A stretch of DNA of 64,000 nt, from positions 434,001-498,000 of the forward strand of contig NZ_SZZH01000001.1 in assembly GCF_005298075.1 (NCBI RefSeq), written 5' to 3'. Below the pieces are notes generated by a model, which had not been told where the DNA came from, ran no database searches, and worked only from the letters and a program-made list of their open reading frames with translations. The DNA is from Nakamurella flava. GTDB taxonomy: Bacteria; Actinomycetota; Actinomycetes; Mycobacteriales; Nakamurellaceae. Positions 20,548 through 29,129 of the stretch are shown piece after piece. A program made the position numbers and the translations under genes. Each line of letters begins with the position of its first letter. The first letter of the stretch is position 1.

Positions 20548-22896
20548 ATGCCGAATTCGCCTGTGGGGACGGCGGGCGGTTTCCCCGAACTGCGGACGCA
20601 ACTGCTGAGCCGGACCGGGGTCACCGGCCCGGCCCGGCGCAAGGCACTGTCCCGGCTGACCGACGGGTGGCTCTCCGAGCTGGCCCAGGAGGCCGGGGTC
20701 AACGTCGGGGGCGTGGCCCTGGTCGCGGTCGGCGGCTACGGCCGCGGTGAACTGTCGCCGGCCTCGGACCTCGACCTGGTGCTGCTGCACTCGACCGAGA
20801 CGCCCGCGTCGTACGCGGGGATGCTGGCCGAACGGCTGTGGTACCCGATCTGGGATTCCAAGGTGCGGCTGGACCACTCGGTCCGGTCGGTCGGGGGTGC
20901 CCGGCAGGTGGCCCGGACCGATCTGCCGGCCATGCTGGGCATGCTCGACCTGCGGCACATCGCCGGCGACCCGGAGCTCGCGAGCACCCTGCACCGTCGG
21001 GTGCTGGCCGACTGGCGGGCCGACGCCAAGGAACGGCTCGGCGCCCTGCGGGCCTCCTGCCGCGAGCGGGAGGACCGTTCCGGTTCGCTGGCCTTCGCCA
21101 CCGTCCCGGACCTCAAGGAGTCCCGCGGCGGTCTGCGCGACCTGGTGGTCATGCGGGCCGTGGCCGCGTCGTGGGTGGCGGACTGCCCGCACCAGGGCCT
21201 CGAAGAGGCGCGGATGGCGCTGCTGAACGTCCGGGACGCCGTGCAGACGCTCACCGGGCGCGCGACCGACCGGCTGCAGGTCCAGGACCAGGACGCCGTC
21301 GCCGAGATGCTCGGCCTCGACGACCGGGACGTCCTGCTGCGGCACGTCGCCTCCATCGCCCGCACCGTCGACCACGCCAGCGATCTCACGTGGCATCGGG
21401 TCGACCGCGCGCTCAACCCGTCCCGGGGCCGGGTGACCCAGGTCGACGGGATGTTCGTCCGGCGGGCCGAACGCACGCCGCTGGCCGACGGCATCGTCGA
21501 GCAGGACGGCGAGGCGGTGCTGGCCCGGGGGGTGAACCCGGCGACCGATCCCACCCTCGCCCTGCGGGCCGCCGCCGCGGCGGCCCAGGCATCGCTGCCC
21601 GTGTCGCCGGCGACGGTGCTGCGGCTGGCCAAGATGTCCCCGCCGCTCCCCGAACCCTGGCCGCGGGCGGCGCTGGATGCCTTCCTCGCGCTGCTGGGGA
21701 CCGGCGAGCCGATGATCACCGCCTGGGAGGACCTCGACCAGGCCGGGCTGATCGCCCGGCTGCTGCCCGGCTGGGAACGGCTGCGGTCGCTGCCGCAACG
21801 CGACCCGATCCACCTCTTCACCGTCGACCGCCACCTGATGCAGACCGCGGTCAACGCGGCCGCCTCGGTGCGGCGGGTGGCCCGACCCGACCTGCTGTTG
21901 CTGGCCGCGATCTTCCACGACATCGGCAAGGGGCTCCCCGGCGACCACAGCGAGGTCGGCGCGGAGATGATCGGCCCGTGGCTCGAGCGGCTCGGTGTCG
22001 GCGAGGCGGACCGCGCGGTGATCACCACCCTCGTCCGTCATCACCTGCTGCTCTCCGACACGGCCACCCGTCGCGATCCCGACGACCCGGCGACCGTCAC
22101 CGCCATCGTCGACGCGGTCGGCGACGTGCTCACCCTGGAGCTGTTGCACGCCCTGACCGAGGCCGACGCGCAGGCCGCCGGGCCGGCCGCCTGGTCGACG
22201 TGGAAAGCGGGGCAGATCGCCCACCTGGTCACCCGGGCCCGGCGGGCCCTGGCCGGGCAGCCCCCGGCCGAACCGACGCCGATGACCGCGGTGGAGCAGG
22301 AGCTGATCGATTCGGCCGACGTCCGGGACGGCGGTATCGGGGTGGTCATCGAGCCGGCGACCGGCGTCGTGCGGGTGACCATCGCCGCGCCGGACCGGTC
22401 CGGTCTGCTGGCCGCGGCCGCCGCCGTGCTGACCCTGCACCGGTTGACGGTGCGGGGAGCCGCGGTCCGGACGGTCGACCGGGTCGGTCTGCAGACCTGG
22501 TCGGTGGCTCCGGAGTTCGGTGACCCGCCCGCCGCGGACATGCTGCGGTCGGATCTGGTCAAGGCGCTCGACGGCAGTCTGGACGTCCGGGCCCGGCTGG
22601 CCAAGAGGACCGCCCCGGCCCGGCGGGGGGTCACCGCGCCCCCGTCCGTGACGGTGGTGGACAACGCCTCGGCGGCGTCCACGGTGCTCGAGGTCCGGGC
22701 CCACGACACCCCGGGTCTGCTCTACGCGGTGACGACCCACCTGGCCGGCTCCGGGATCGACGTGCACGCCGCCCGGGTCGACACCCTCGGGGCGGAGGCG
22801 GTCGACGTCTTCTACCTCCGGGGGCCCGACGGCGGGCCGTTGTCGCCGGCGACGGCGCGCGAGACGGCGGCGGCCATCCAGGCCGCCCTGGCCTGA
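20548..22896 (+). CDS. glnD: P-II nucleotidyltransferase GlnD
   Basis: Sensor enzyme that modifies and demodifies the P-II protein in response to glutamine. Domains in order in the 782-residue protein: nucleotidyltransferase with GGYGRGELSPASDLDL (62-77), linker, HD hydrolase with H457-D458 in AIFHDIGKG, and two C-terminal ACT domains (from about residue 597 and about 710) that bind glutamine. Slightly shorter than enterobacterial GlnD. An in-frame GTG at 20530 would add six residues; I prefer the ATG at 20548, but neither has a well-placed ribosome binding site. It is separated from glnK by a terminator. Confidence 0.94.
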   Translation: MPNSPVGTAGGFPELRTQLLSRTGVTGPARRKALSRLTDGWLSELAQEAGVNVGGVALVAVGGYGRGELSPASDLDLVLLHSTETPASYAGMLAERLWYPIWDSKVRLDHSVRSVGGARQVARTDLPAMLGMLDLRHIAGDPELASTLHRRVLADWRADAKERLGALRASCREREDRSGSLAFATVPDLKESRGGLRDLVVMRAVAASWVADCPHQGLEEARMALLNVRDAVQTLTGRATDRLQVQDQDAVAEMLGLDDRDVLLRHVASIARTVDHASDLTWHRVDRALNPSRGRVTQVDGMFVRRAERTPLADGIVEQDGEAVLARGVNPATDPTLALRAAAAAAQASLPVSPATVLRLAKMSPPLPEPWPRAALDAFLALLGTGEPMITAWEDLDQAGLIARLLPGWERLRSLPQRDPIHLFTVDRHLMQTAVNAAASVRRVARPDLLLLAAIFHDIGKGLPGDHSEVGAEMIGPWLERLGVGEADRAVITTLVRHHLLLSDTATRRDPDDPATVTAIVDAVGDVLTLELLHALTEADAQAAGPAAWSTWKAGQIAHLVTRARRALAGQPPAEPTPMTAVEQELIDSADVRDGGIGVVIEPATGVVRVTIAAPDRSGLLAAAAAVLTLHRLTVRGAAVRTVDRVGLQTWSVAPEFGDPPAADMLRSDLVKALDGSLDVRARLAKRTAPARRGVTAPPSVTVVDNASAASTVLEVRAHDTPGLLYAVTTHLAGSGIDVHAARVDTLGAEAVDVFYLRGPDGGPLSPATARETAAAIQAALA

Positions 22897-22967
22897 TCCT
22901 GGCCGAAGGGGCGCCGTCCGGGTCTATCGACCGGCCCGGGCGGCGCCTGCCGGTGCCTCGCCTCGGA

Positions 22968-22973
22968 TAACCT
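22968..22973 (+). promoter_or_regulatory. Candidate -10 box of a leaderless ffh transcript
   Basis: TAACCT ends 6 nt before the ffh GTG, placing the transcription start on the first base of the start codon. No ribosome binding site is present before this GTG. Confidence 0.5.
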
Positions 22974-22979
22974 TTCGGG

Positions 22980-24533
22980 GTGTTCGATACGTTGTCCGAT
23001 CGCCTCGGAGCGATCCTCACCAACCTCCGCGGCAAGGGCCGACTGTCCCCTCAGGACATCGACGCCACCTGCCGGGAGATCCGGGTCGCCCTCCTCGAGG
23101 CCGACGTCTCGCTCCCCGTGGTGCGGGCCTTCGTGGCCCGGATCAAGGAGCGGGCGACGGGTGCCGAGGTCTCGGCTGCGCTGAACCCCGCCCAGCAGGT
23201 CGTCAAGATCGTCAACGAGGAGCTCATCGGCATCCTCGGCGGCGAGACCCGCCGGTTGCAGTTCGCCAAGAACCCGCCCACGGTCATCATGCTGGCCGGT
23301 CTGCAGGGTTCGGGTAAGACGACCCTGGCCGGCAAGCTGGCCCTGTGGCTGCGCAAGCAGGGCCACGCGCCGCTGCTGGTGGCGTGCGACCTGCAGCGTC
23401 CGAACGCCGTCACGCAGCTGCAGGTGGTGGGCGAGCAGGCCGGCGTGCCGGTCTACGCCCCCGAACCGGGCAACGGCGTCGGCGACCCGGTGACCGTCGC
23501 CCGGGGCGGCGTGCAGTTCGGGCAGGTCAAGCAGCACGACATCGTGATCGTCGACACCGCCGGCCGGCTCGGCGTGGACGCCGAGATGATGGCTCAGGCG
23601 GTGGCCATCCGCGAGGCGGTCGTCCCCGACGAGGTGCTGTTCGTCATCGACGCGATGATCGGCCAGTCCGCCATCGAGACCGCCGAGGCGTTTCGCGACG
23701 GGGTCGGTTTCACCGGCGTCGTGCTCACCAAGCTCGACGGCGACGCCCGCGGTGGTGCCGCTCTGTCGGTCCGGCACGTCACCGGCGCCCCCATCATGTT
23801 CGCCTCCACCGGCGAGAAGCTGACCGAGTTCGACACCTTCCACCCGGACCGGATGGCCAACCGGATCCTGGGGATGGGCGACATCCTCAGCATGATCGAG
23901 CTGGCCGAGCAGCATTTCGAGGCCGAGCAGGCCGAGGAGATGGCGGCCAAGCTGGTCGGCAACGACTTCACGCTGGACGATTTCCTGCAGCAGATGCAGA
24001 TGATCCGCAAGATGGGCCCGATCGGTGGCCTGCTGGGCATGCTGCCCGGCGCCGGGCAGATGAAGGAGGCGCTGGCCGGGGTCGACGACCGCGACATCGA
24101 CCGCACCGCCGCGATCATCCTGTCGATGACCCCGCAGGAGCGGCGCGACCCGAAGATCATCAACGCCTCCCGCCGGCAGCGCATCGCCAAGGGGTCCGGA
24201 TCCACGGTGGCGCAGGTGAACTCGCTGGTCGACCGGTTCTTCGAGGCCCGCAAGATGATGTCGTCGATGGCCGGCCGTTTCGGTCTCGGAGGCGGACGTC
24301 CGTCGAACCGCAAGCAGGTCAAGGGCCGCAAGGGCAAGACCGGCAAGCGGACCACCGGTCGTGGGCCGACCCAGGCCAAGGTCAAGGGCCTGCCGCCCGG
24401 GATGGGCATGCCGCCGGGGATGCCGGGCCTGCCGCCGGGGATGGGTGGGGGAGCCGGTGCCCCGCAGTTCCCCGGCCTGGACCAGCTGCCACCCGGCTTC
24501 GATCCGAGCAAGCTGAAGTTCCCCAAGAACTGA
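22980..24533 (+). CDS. ffh: Signal recognition particle protein Ffh
   Basis: SRP54 GTPase that binds signal sequences on nascent proteins and 4.5S RNA, then FtsY. The 517-residue protein has an N domain, a G domain with P-loop GLQGSGKT at 107-114, DTAGR and TKLDGDARGG, and the methionine-rich M domain (LQQMQMIRKMGPIGGLLGMLPG). The C-terminal tail is rich in Gly, Met and Pro (PPGMGMPPGMPG). The GTG start fits a leaderless promoter. The signal recognition RNA gene is not in this window. Confidence 0.97.
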   Translation: MFDTLSDRLGAILTNLRGKGRLSPQDIDATCREIRVALLEADVSLPVVRAFVARIKERATGAEVSAALNPAQQVVKIVNEELIGILGGETRRLQFAKNPPTVIMLAGLQGSGKTTLAGKLALWLRKQGHAPLLVACDLQRPNAVTQLQVVGEQAGVPVYAPEPGNGVGDPVTVARGGVQFGQVKQHDIVIVDTAGRLGVDAEMMAQAVAIREAVVPDEVLFVIDAMIGQSAIETAEAFRDGVGFTGVVLTKLDGDARGGAALSVRHVTGAPIMFASTGEKLTEFDTFHPDRMANRILGMGDILSMIELAEQHFEAEQAEEMAAKLVGNDFTLDDFLQQMQMIRKMGPIGGLLGMLPGAGQMKEALAGVDDRDIDRTAAIILSMTPQERRDPKIINASRRQRIAKGSGSTVAQVNSLVDRFFEARKMMSSMAGRFGLGGGRPSNRKQVKGRKGKTGKRTTGRGPTQAKVKGLPPGMGMPPGMPGLPPGMGGGAGAPQFPGLDQLPPGFDPSKLKFPKN

Positions 24534-24540
24534 CGCGTTC

Positions 24541-25695
24541 ATGACGTCGGCCATGGTCTCGGTGCCCAACCTGCACGTCAGCGGGGTGGACGCGGCCACC
24601 GGCGAGCCGGTCGAGCTGTGGGCCGCCGCGGGCGTGTTCGTCGACGGGCCGGTGGCCGACCCGATCACGCTGACGGGCTGGGTGCTGCCCGGCCTGGTCG
24701 ACGCCCACTGTCACGTCGGTTACTCGACCGAGGGGCCGGTCGAACTCGGGGTGGCCGAGGATCAGGCCCGGACGGCTCTGGCCTCCGGTGCACTCGCCCT
24801 GCGGGACTGCGGTTCGCCGACCGACACCCGGCCGCTGGTCGGCCGGGACGATCTGCCGGTGCTCGTCCGGGCCGGTCGGCACATCGCCCGCAGCAAGCGG
24901 TACATCCGCGGGCTCGGTGTGGAGGTGGACACCGGCGCCGACCTGGTCGCCGAGGTGCGGCGGCAGGCCGCCTACGGCGGCGGCTGGGTGAAGATCGTCG
25001 GGGACTGGATCGACCGGGGGATCGGCGATCTCGCGCCCATCTGGCCGGACGACGTACTGGTCGAGGCGATCGCCGCCGCTCACGACGCCGGGGCCCGGGT
25101 CACCGCCCACGTGTTCGGCGAGGACGCCCTGCCGGGGTTGCTGGCCGCCGGCATCGACTGCATCGAGCACGGCACCGGTTTGACCGAGGACACCGTGGCC
25201 ACGATGGCCGACCAGGGAGTGCACCTGGTCCCGACGATGATCAACATCGAGAACTTCCCGTCCTTCGCCGACGCCGCCGGCCGGTTCCCCCTGTACGCCG
25301 CGCACATCCGTGACCTGCACGCCCGCTCCGACGCGACGCTGCGGGCGGCCGCCGAGGCCGGGGTGGTGATCCACGCCGGCACCGACGCCGGCGGGTACAT
25401 CGCGCACGGTCGGCTGGTCGACGAGATGGTCGCGCTCGGTCGGGTCATGTCCGCCCGGTCCGCGCTGGCCGCCGGGTCGCACACGGCCCGAGCGTTCCTC
25501 GGTCTACGGAGCTACCAGCCCGGTGACCCGGCCGATCTGGTGGTCTACGACGACGACCCGGGCCTGGACCTGGCCGCGCTGCGGGCACCGCGGGCGGTGG
25601 TGCGGGCCGGGGTCATCCGCGCCGGGTTCGCCGCAGCCGATGCCACTGGTCACGCGCAGTCGCACGATCACGGGTACGGCCCGCACGGTCACTGA
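24541..25695 (+). CDS. Amidohydrolase family protein
   Basis: Metal-dependent hydrolase of the imidazolonepropionase/prolidase-like amidohydrolase type, 384 residues. Metal ligands are H56 and H58 in VDAHCHVG, further histidines in TAHVFGE and IEHGTG, and the aspartate in HAGTDAGG. The C-terminus carries an odd histidine-rich tail (HAQSHDHGYGPHGH) that could bind metal. Substrate unknown. It lies 7 nt after ffh, probably co-transcribed; an amidohydrolase sits at the same place after ffh in M. tuberculosis (Rv2915c), so the association is conserved. Confidence 0.88.
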   Translation: MTSAMVSVPNLHVSGVDAATGEPVELWAAAGVFVDGPVADPITLTGWVLPGLVDAHCHVGYSTEGPVELGVAEDQARTALASGALALRDCGSPTDTRPLVGRDDLPVLVRAGRHIARSKRYIRGLGVEVDTGADLVAEVRRQAAYGGGWVKIVGDWIDRGIGDLAPIWPDDVLVEAIAAAHDAGARVTAHVFGEDALPGLLAAGIDCIEHGTGLTEDTVATMADQGVHLVPTMINIENFPSFADAAGRFPLYAAHIRDLHARSDATLRAAAEAGVVIHAGTDAGGYIAHGRLVDEMVALGRVMSARSALAAGSHTARAFLGLRSYQPGDPADLVVYDDDPGLDLAALRAPRAVVRAGVIRAGFAAADATGHAQSHDHGYGPHGH

Positions 25696-25700
25696 GCGGG

Positions 25701-25727
25701 CGGGCCGTGCGGGGCGGCGGCGGCCCG
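25701..25727. terminator. Possible bidirectional terminator between convergent genes
   Basis: CGGGCCG (25701-25707) pairs with CGGCCCG (25721-25727) around a 13-nt GC-rich loop. It lies in the 42-bp gap between the amidohydrolase and the converging small membrane protein gene. The short stem and lack of a T-tract make this weak. Confidence 0.35.
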
Positions 25728-25737
25728 TGGTGCGTCG

Positions 25738-25974
25738 CTAGCCCCGGGACCGGGGCGAACGCCACCGCGCATTGCCCCAGCCGAACCGCCAACCGACGGC
25801 CGCGACCACACCGAACAGCGCCGCGGTGGCGGCCCGGAACCACACTTCCCCGGGCACGAGGCCGAACACGAGGTTGATCACGAAGTAGGCGACAGCGACC
25901 ACCGCACCGAGCAGCACCGACCGGGGCCAGGAGAACCGACGCCCCGGTCCGGTCTCGTTGTTGGCGAGTGTCAC
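25738..25974 (-). CDS. Small two-helix membrane protein
   Basis: A 78-residue protein with a polar N-terminus, two hydrophobic segments (about residues 20-40, [21 protein letters not shown], and 46-63) and a basic C-terminus (RWRSPRSRG). No family recognised. The GTG at 25974 is chosen because GAGGAG precedes it by 7 nt; the frame is open further upstream to 26220 but that part lies in the rpsP leader and has no start with a good binding site. Transcribed away from rpsP. Confidence 0.7.
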   Translation of the reverse strand: MTLANNETGPGRRFSWPRSVLLGAVVAVAYFVINLVFGLVPGEVWFRAATAALFGVVAAVGWRFGWGNARWRSPRSRG

Positions 25975-26185
25975 GGTGTGCTCCTCGACTCTCCGACCAG
26001 GACGGTTCGGTGGGACGGGCGGAGTCTGGCAGAATAGTCCGGTCACGGCTGTCCTCCGGCCCCTCTCTCCGGAAGATGGCCGCCACTGGTCTGTGCAGTT
26101 GCCTGTGTCGCCCGCATCCCCACGCGGGGTCGACCTGCGGCCGTACCGACCGCCCGCGTCATCATCCAAGGAGTCGTTTCCCACC

Positions 26186-26620
26186 GTGGCTGTCAAGATC
26201 AAGCTCGCCCGCTTCGGCAAGATCCGCGAGCCGTTCTACCGTGTCGTCGTCGCCGATGCCCGCACCCGCCGTAGCGGCCGGGCCATCGAGACCGTCGGCA
26301 AGTACCACCCCAAGGCCGAGCCGAGCGTCATCGAGATCGACTCGGAGCGCGTGCAGTACTGGCTGGGTGTCGGCGCGCAGCCGACCGAGTCGGTCCAGTC
26401 CCTGCTGAAGGTGACCGGCGACTGGCAGAAGTTCAAGGGTGAGCCGGGCGCCGAGGGCACCCTGAAGCCGCAGCCGGAGAAGGTCGACCGTAAGGCCCTG
26501 TACGAGGCCGCGCTGGCCGCCGCCGAGAGTGGCGACACCGGTTCCTCGGCGACCACGCCGAAGCGCAAGAAGACCGAGAAGGCTGCCGACGAGGCCGCGC
26601 CGGCCGAGGCTGCCGAGTGA
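26186..26620 (+). CDS. rpsP: 30S ribosomal protein S16
   Basis: Small-subunit protein that binds the 5' domain of 16S rRNA. The N-terminal about 85 residues are canonical ([23 protein letters not shown]). The 144-residue total includes an Ala/Glu/Lys-rich C-terminal extension of about 50 residues, common in actinobacterial S16. The GTG start is preceded by AAGGAG at 26168-26173, a somewhat long spacing. First gene of the rpsP-khpA-rimM-trmD-rplS cluster; it overlaps khpA by 4 nt. Confidence 0.96.
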   Translation: MAVKIKLARFGKIREPFYRVVVADARTRRSGRAIETVGKYHPKAEPSVIEIDSERVQYWLGVGAQPTESVQSLLKVTGDWQKFKGEPGAEGTLKPQPEKVDRKALYEAALAAAESGDTGSSATTPKRKKTEKAADEAAPAEAAE

Positions 26621-26856
26621 GTGTGCTCGAGGACGCCCTGGACCATCTGGTCCGGGGCATCGTCGACCACGACGACGAGGTCAGCGTCGAGCTGGTCACC
26701 GGTCGTCGTGGGCGCACGCTGCAGATCCGCGTCCACCCGGACGATCTGGGCAAGGTCATCGGCCGGAACGGTCGGACCGCCACCGCACTGCGCACCGTCA
26801 TGAGCGCTGTCGGTGGCCGCGGGGTACGGGTCGACGTCGTCGACACCGACCGCTGA
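26617..26856 (+). CDS. khpA: KH-domain RNA-binding protein KhpA
   Basis: A 79-residue single KH domain that binds RNA, in other bacteria as a dimer or with KhpB. The GxxG loop is G-R-N-G in [13 protein letters not shown]. The GTG start overlaps the rpsP stop, and a short gap leads to rimM. The rpsP-KH-rimM-trmD order is conserved in Gram-positive bacteria, which supports the call. Confidence 0.94.
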   Translation: MSVLEDALDHLVRGIVDHDDEVSVELVTGRRGRTLQIRVHPDDLGKVIGRNGRTATALRTVMSAVGGRGVRVDVVDTDR

Positions 26857-26882
26857 CCGGCCCCGCCGTCCGCGAGTAGTAC

Positions 26883-27422
26883 GTGAACGATCAGCGACCC
26901 GATCCGGCCGCGACCACGCAGGTGGTCGTCGGCCGGATCGGTCGTCCCCACGGGGTCCGAGGTGCCGTCTCCCTCCGACCCACCACTGACAATCCCGAGG
27001 ACCGATTCGCCGTCGGCGCCGTCCTCGACACCGATCCCGCGTCCGCCGGTCCGCTGACGGTCACCGCGTCCCGGTCCAACGGAACCGCCTGGGTGCTCTC
27101 CTTCGCCGGGATCGACGACCGTGACGCTGCCGAGTCCATCCGCGGGGTCGTGCTGACCGTCCCGGTCGACGCGCTCCCGCCGACGGACGACCCGGAGGAG
27201 TTCTACGACCACCAGCTCATCGGGCTGAGCGTGGTGACCGAGGACGGCACGGCGCTGGGCATCGTCGACGAGGTCTTGCACCCGCCGGCCGCCCCGGTGC
27301 TGTTGGTGCGTCGCCCCGACGGCAGCGCCGAGCTGGTCCCGTTCGTGAGCGCCATCGTCCCGGACATCGATCTCGCCGCCGGACGACTGACCGTCGTCCC
27401 GCCCGACGGCATGTTCGCCTGA
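26883..27422 (+). CDS. rimM: Ribosome maturation factor RimM
   Basis: Assists assembly of the 30S head by binding S19. The 179-residue protein has the N-terminal RimM beta-barrel (VVVGRIGRPHGVRGAVSLRP) and the C-terminal PRC-like barrel (EEFYDHQLIGLSVVTEDG). GTG start, 26 nt after khpA. The trmD gene follows after 18 nt, so the two are likely co-transcribed. Confidence 0.95.
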   Translation: MNDQRPDPAATTQVVVGRIGRPHGVRGAVSLRPTTDNPEDRFAVGAVLDTDPASAGPLTVTASRSNGTAWVLSFAGIDDRDAAESIRGVVLTVPVDALPPTDDPEEFYDHQLIGLSVVTEDGTALGIVDEVLHPPAAPVLLVRRPDGSAELVPFVSAIVPDIDLAAGRLTVVPPDGMFA

Positions 27423-27440
27423 GGCGACGTCCGTACCCGC

Positions 27441-28211
27441 ATGCGCATCGACGTCGTCACCATTTTCCCGCGCTACCTGGACGCTCTTCGCGAATCGTTG
27501 CCCGGCCGGGCGATCGCCGACGGCCGGGTGTCGCTGGCCGTCCACGACCTGCGTGATTGGGCCGCCGACCGCCACCGCACCGTCGACGACACCCCCTATG
27601 GGGGCGGCCCCGGCATGGTCATGAAGCCCGACGTCTGGGGGCGGGCGCTGGACTCCGTCGTCGCCGATGCGGAGGAACCACCCATCCTGGTCGTGCCCAC
27701 CCCGGCCGGCCGGCCGTTCACCCAGGCTGTCGCCGCCGAGTTGGCCACCGCGCCGCACCTGGTCTTCGCCTGCGGTCGGTACGAGGGGATCGACCAGCGC
27801 GTCATGGTGGACGCGGCCCGCCGCCTCCCGGTGCGCGAGATCTCCATCGGCGACTACGTTCTCAACGGCGGCGAGGTCGCCGTCCTGGTCGTCCTGGAAG
27901 CCGTGCTGCGACTGGTGCCCGGCGTACTGGGCAACCCGCGGTCAGCGGGGGAGGACTCGTTCGCCGACCACCTCGGCGGCCTGCTGGAGGCCCCGTCGTA
28001 CACCCGCCCGGCGGTCTACCGGGACCTGCCGGTACCGGAGGTACTGCTCGGCGGCAACCATGCGGCGATCGACCGGTTCCGGCGGGACGAGTCCCTGCGC
28101 CGGACGGCGGCGCACCGCCCGGACCTGCTCGCCACGGCCGAGTTGGACGACCGCGACCGGGCCGTCCTGGCCGCACGGATTTCCGATCCACCGGGCGATC
28201 TGGCAGACTAG
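27441..28211 (+). CDS. trmD: tRNA (guanine-N1)-methyltransferase
   Basis: Methylates G37 of tRNAs, which prevents frameshifting. The 256-residue SPOUT enzyme forms a trefoil-knot dimer; visible signatures are the N-terminal [10 protein letters not shown], the [12 protein letters not shown] loop, and the knot region [11 protein letters not shown] followed by [11 protein letters not shown]. Length is typical. A 195-nt untranslated stretch separates it from rplS, and contains only a small TGCCGG-TGCG-CCGGCA hairpin (28218-28233). Confidence 0.96.
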   Translation: MRIDVVTIFPRYLDALRESLPGRAIADGRVSLAVHDLRDWAADRHRTVDDTPYGGGPGMVMKPDVWGRALDSVVADAEEPPILVVPTPAGRPFTQAVAAELATAPHLVFACGRYEGIDQRVMVDAARRLPVREISIGDYVLNGGEVAVLVVLEAVLRLVPGVLGNPRSAGEDSFADHLGGLLEAPSYTRPAVYRDLPVPEVLLGGNHAAIDRFRRDESLRRTAAHRPDLLATAELDDRDRAVLAARISDPPGDLAD

Positions 28212-28406
28212 AACGGTTGCCGGTGCGCCGGCACACCTGCCGCACCCAGATCCATCGTCCTCGACGAGCGGATCGGTGCGGGCCGAGCGGGCCCCGGTCG
28301 TCACCGGATCAGATGCGCCGCTGCGGCATCCCGAGTACGGGGCAGGCGTCTGCGCGCACCTGCCGACCGATTGCCCCGCCCGGATGCCACACGAAGGACC
28401 ATCACG

Positions 28407-28757
28407 ATGAACACGCTTGATTCGCTCGACGCCGCCTCGCTGCGGTCCGACATCCCGGAGTTCCGCGCCGGTGACACGGTCCGCGTGCATGTGAAGGTCA
28501 TCGAGGGCAACCGCTCCCGTATTCAGGTCTTCGCCGGGCACGTCATTCGTCGCCAGGGCGGCGGCATCCGCGAGACCTTCACCGTCCGCAAGATCAGTTT
28601 CGGTGTCGGCGTCGAGCGGACCTTCCCGGTCCACTCCCCGAACCTGGAGAAGATCGAGGTCGCGACCCGCGGTGACGTGCGTCGCGCCAAGCTGTACTAC
28701 CTGCGCGATCTGCGCGGCAAGGCGGCCAAGGTCAAGGAGAAGCGTCCCGGCCGCTGA
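28407..28757 (+). CDS. rplS: 50S ribosomal protein L19
   Basis: Large-subunit protein at the interface with the 30S. The 116-residue protein has the canonical core [24 protein letters not shown] and the basic C-terminus [15 protein letters not shown]. The ATG at 28407 is used; the open frame begins at 28371 but lacks a good start. Its stop codon lies inside the first unit of a 78-bp tandem repeat, so the repeat forms the 3' untranslated region. Confidence 0.97.
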   Translation: MNTLDSLDAASLRSDIPEFRAGDTVRVHVKVIEGNRSRIQVFAGHVIRRQGGGIRETFTVRKISFGVGVERTFPVHSPNLEKIEVATRGDVRRAKLYYLRDLRGKAAKVKEKRPGR

Positions 28758-28986
28758 GCCGCAGCGAGCGAGCACCCGCAGGCGCCCCTGGGCGCCGAGG
28801 AGCGGAGCGAAGCGCGAGGCGAAGGTCTGCGCTGAGCCGCAGCGAGCGAGCACCCGCAGGCGCCCCTGGGCGCCGAGGAGCGGAGCGAAGCGCGAGGCGA
28901 AGGTCTGCGCTGAGCCGCAGCGAGCGAGCACCCGCAGGCGCCCCTGGGCGCCGAGGAGCGAAGCGAAGCGCGAGGCGAACGTCTGC
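28753..28986. repeat. 78-bp tandem repeat, three copies, starting at the rplS stop codon
   Basis: Units begin at 28753, 28831 and 28909; a fourth begins at 28987 but diverges after nine bases. Units 1 and 2 are identical; unit 3 differs at two positions. Each unit opens with GCTGAG, which in unit 1 holds the rplS stop. Each contains GGCGCC-CCTG-GGCGCC, a hairpin, and the purine-rich GAGCGGAGCGAAGCGC. The unit length is a multiple of three and several frames stay open, but nothing indicates translation. Together with the downstream hairpin and promoter it fills the 372-bp gap to lepB. Confidence 0.97.
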
Positions 28987-29010
28987 GCTGAGCCGGAGCT
29001 GAAGCACCTG

Positions 29011-29042
29011 AACCGCCCGGAGCCTGTTGGCTCCGGGCGGTT
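29011..29042 (+). terminator. Rho-independent terminator after the rplS repeat
   Basis: Perfect 14-bp stem AACCGCCCGGAGCC (29011-29024), loop TGTT, complement at 29029-29042, followed by CGTCGTTA. It closes the rpsP-rplS transcript downstream of the 78-bp repeats. Confidence 0.88.
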
Positions 29043-29116
29043 CGTCGTTACGACGCCGGCGTGTCGTATCGGGCGACCGATGGGTGCGGCGGGCCCGTTC
29101 CGCCCGGCGGGCGACG

Positions 29117-29122
29117 TAATCT
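29117..29122 (+). promoter_or_regulatory. Candidate -10 box of a leaderless lepB transcript
   Basis: TAATCT ends 7 nt before the lepB ATG at 29130 and lies 75 nt after the terminator. No ribosome binding site precedes the ATG. Confidence 0.5.
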
Positions 29123-29129
29123 GACCGTG

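Noticed and set aside
28753-28995. CRISPR array at the 78-bp repeats
   Set aside because: The units are contiguous without unique spacers, and no cas gene is present.
28603-29124. A translated repeat protein from the 78-bp units
   Set aside because: Although the unit is a multiple of three and the frame is open, the start lies inside rplS out of frame, and there is no ribosome binding site or conserved domain.
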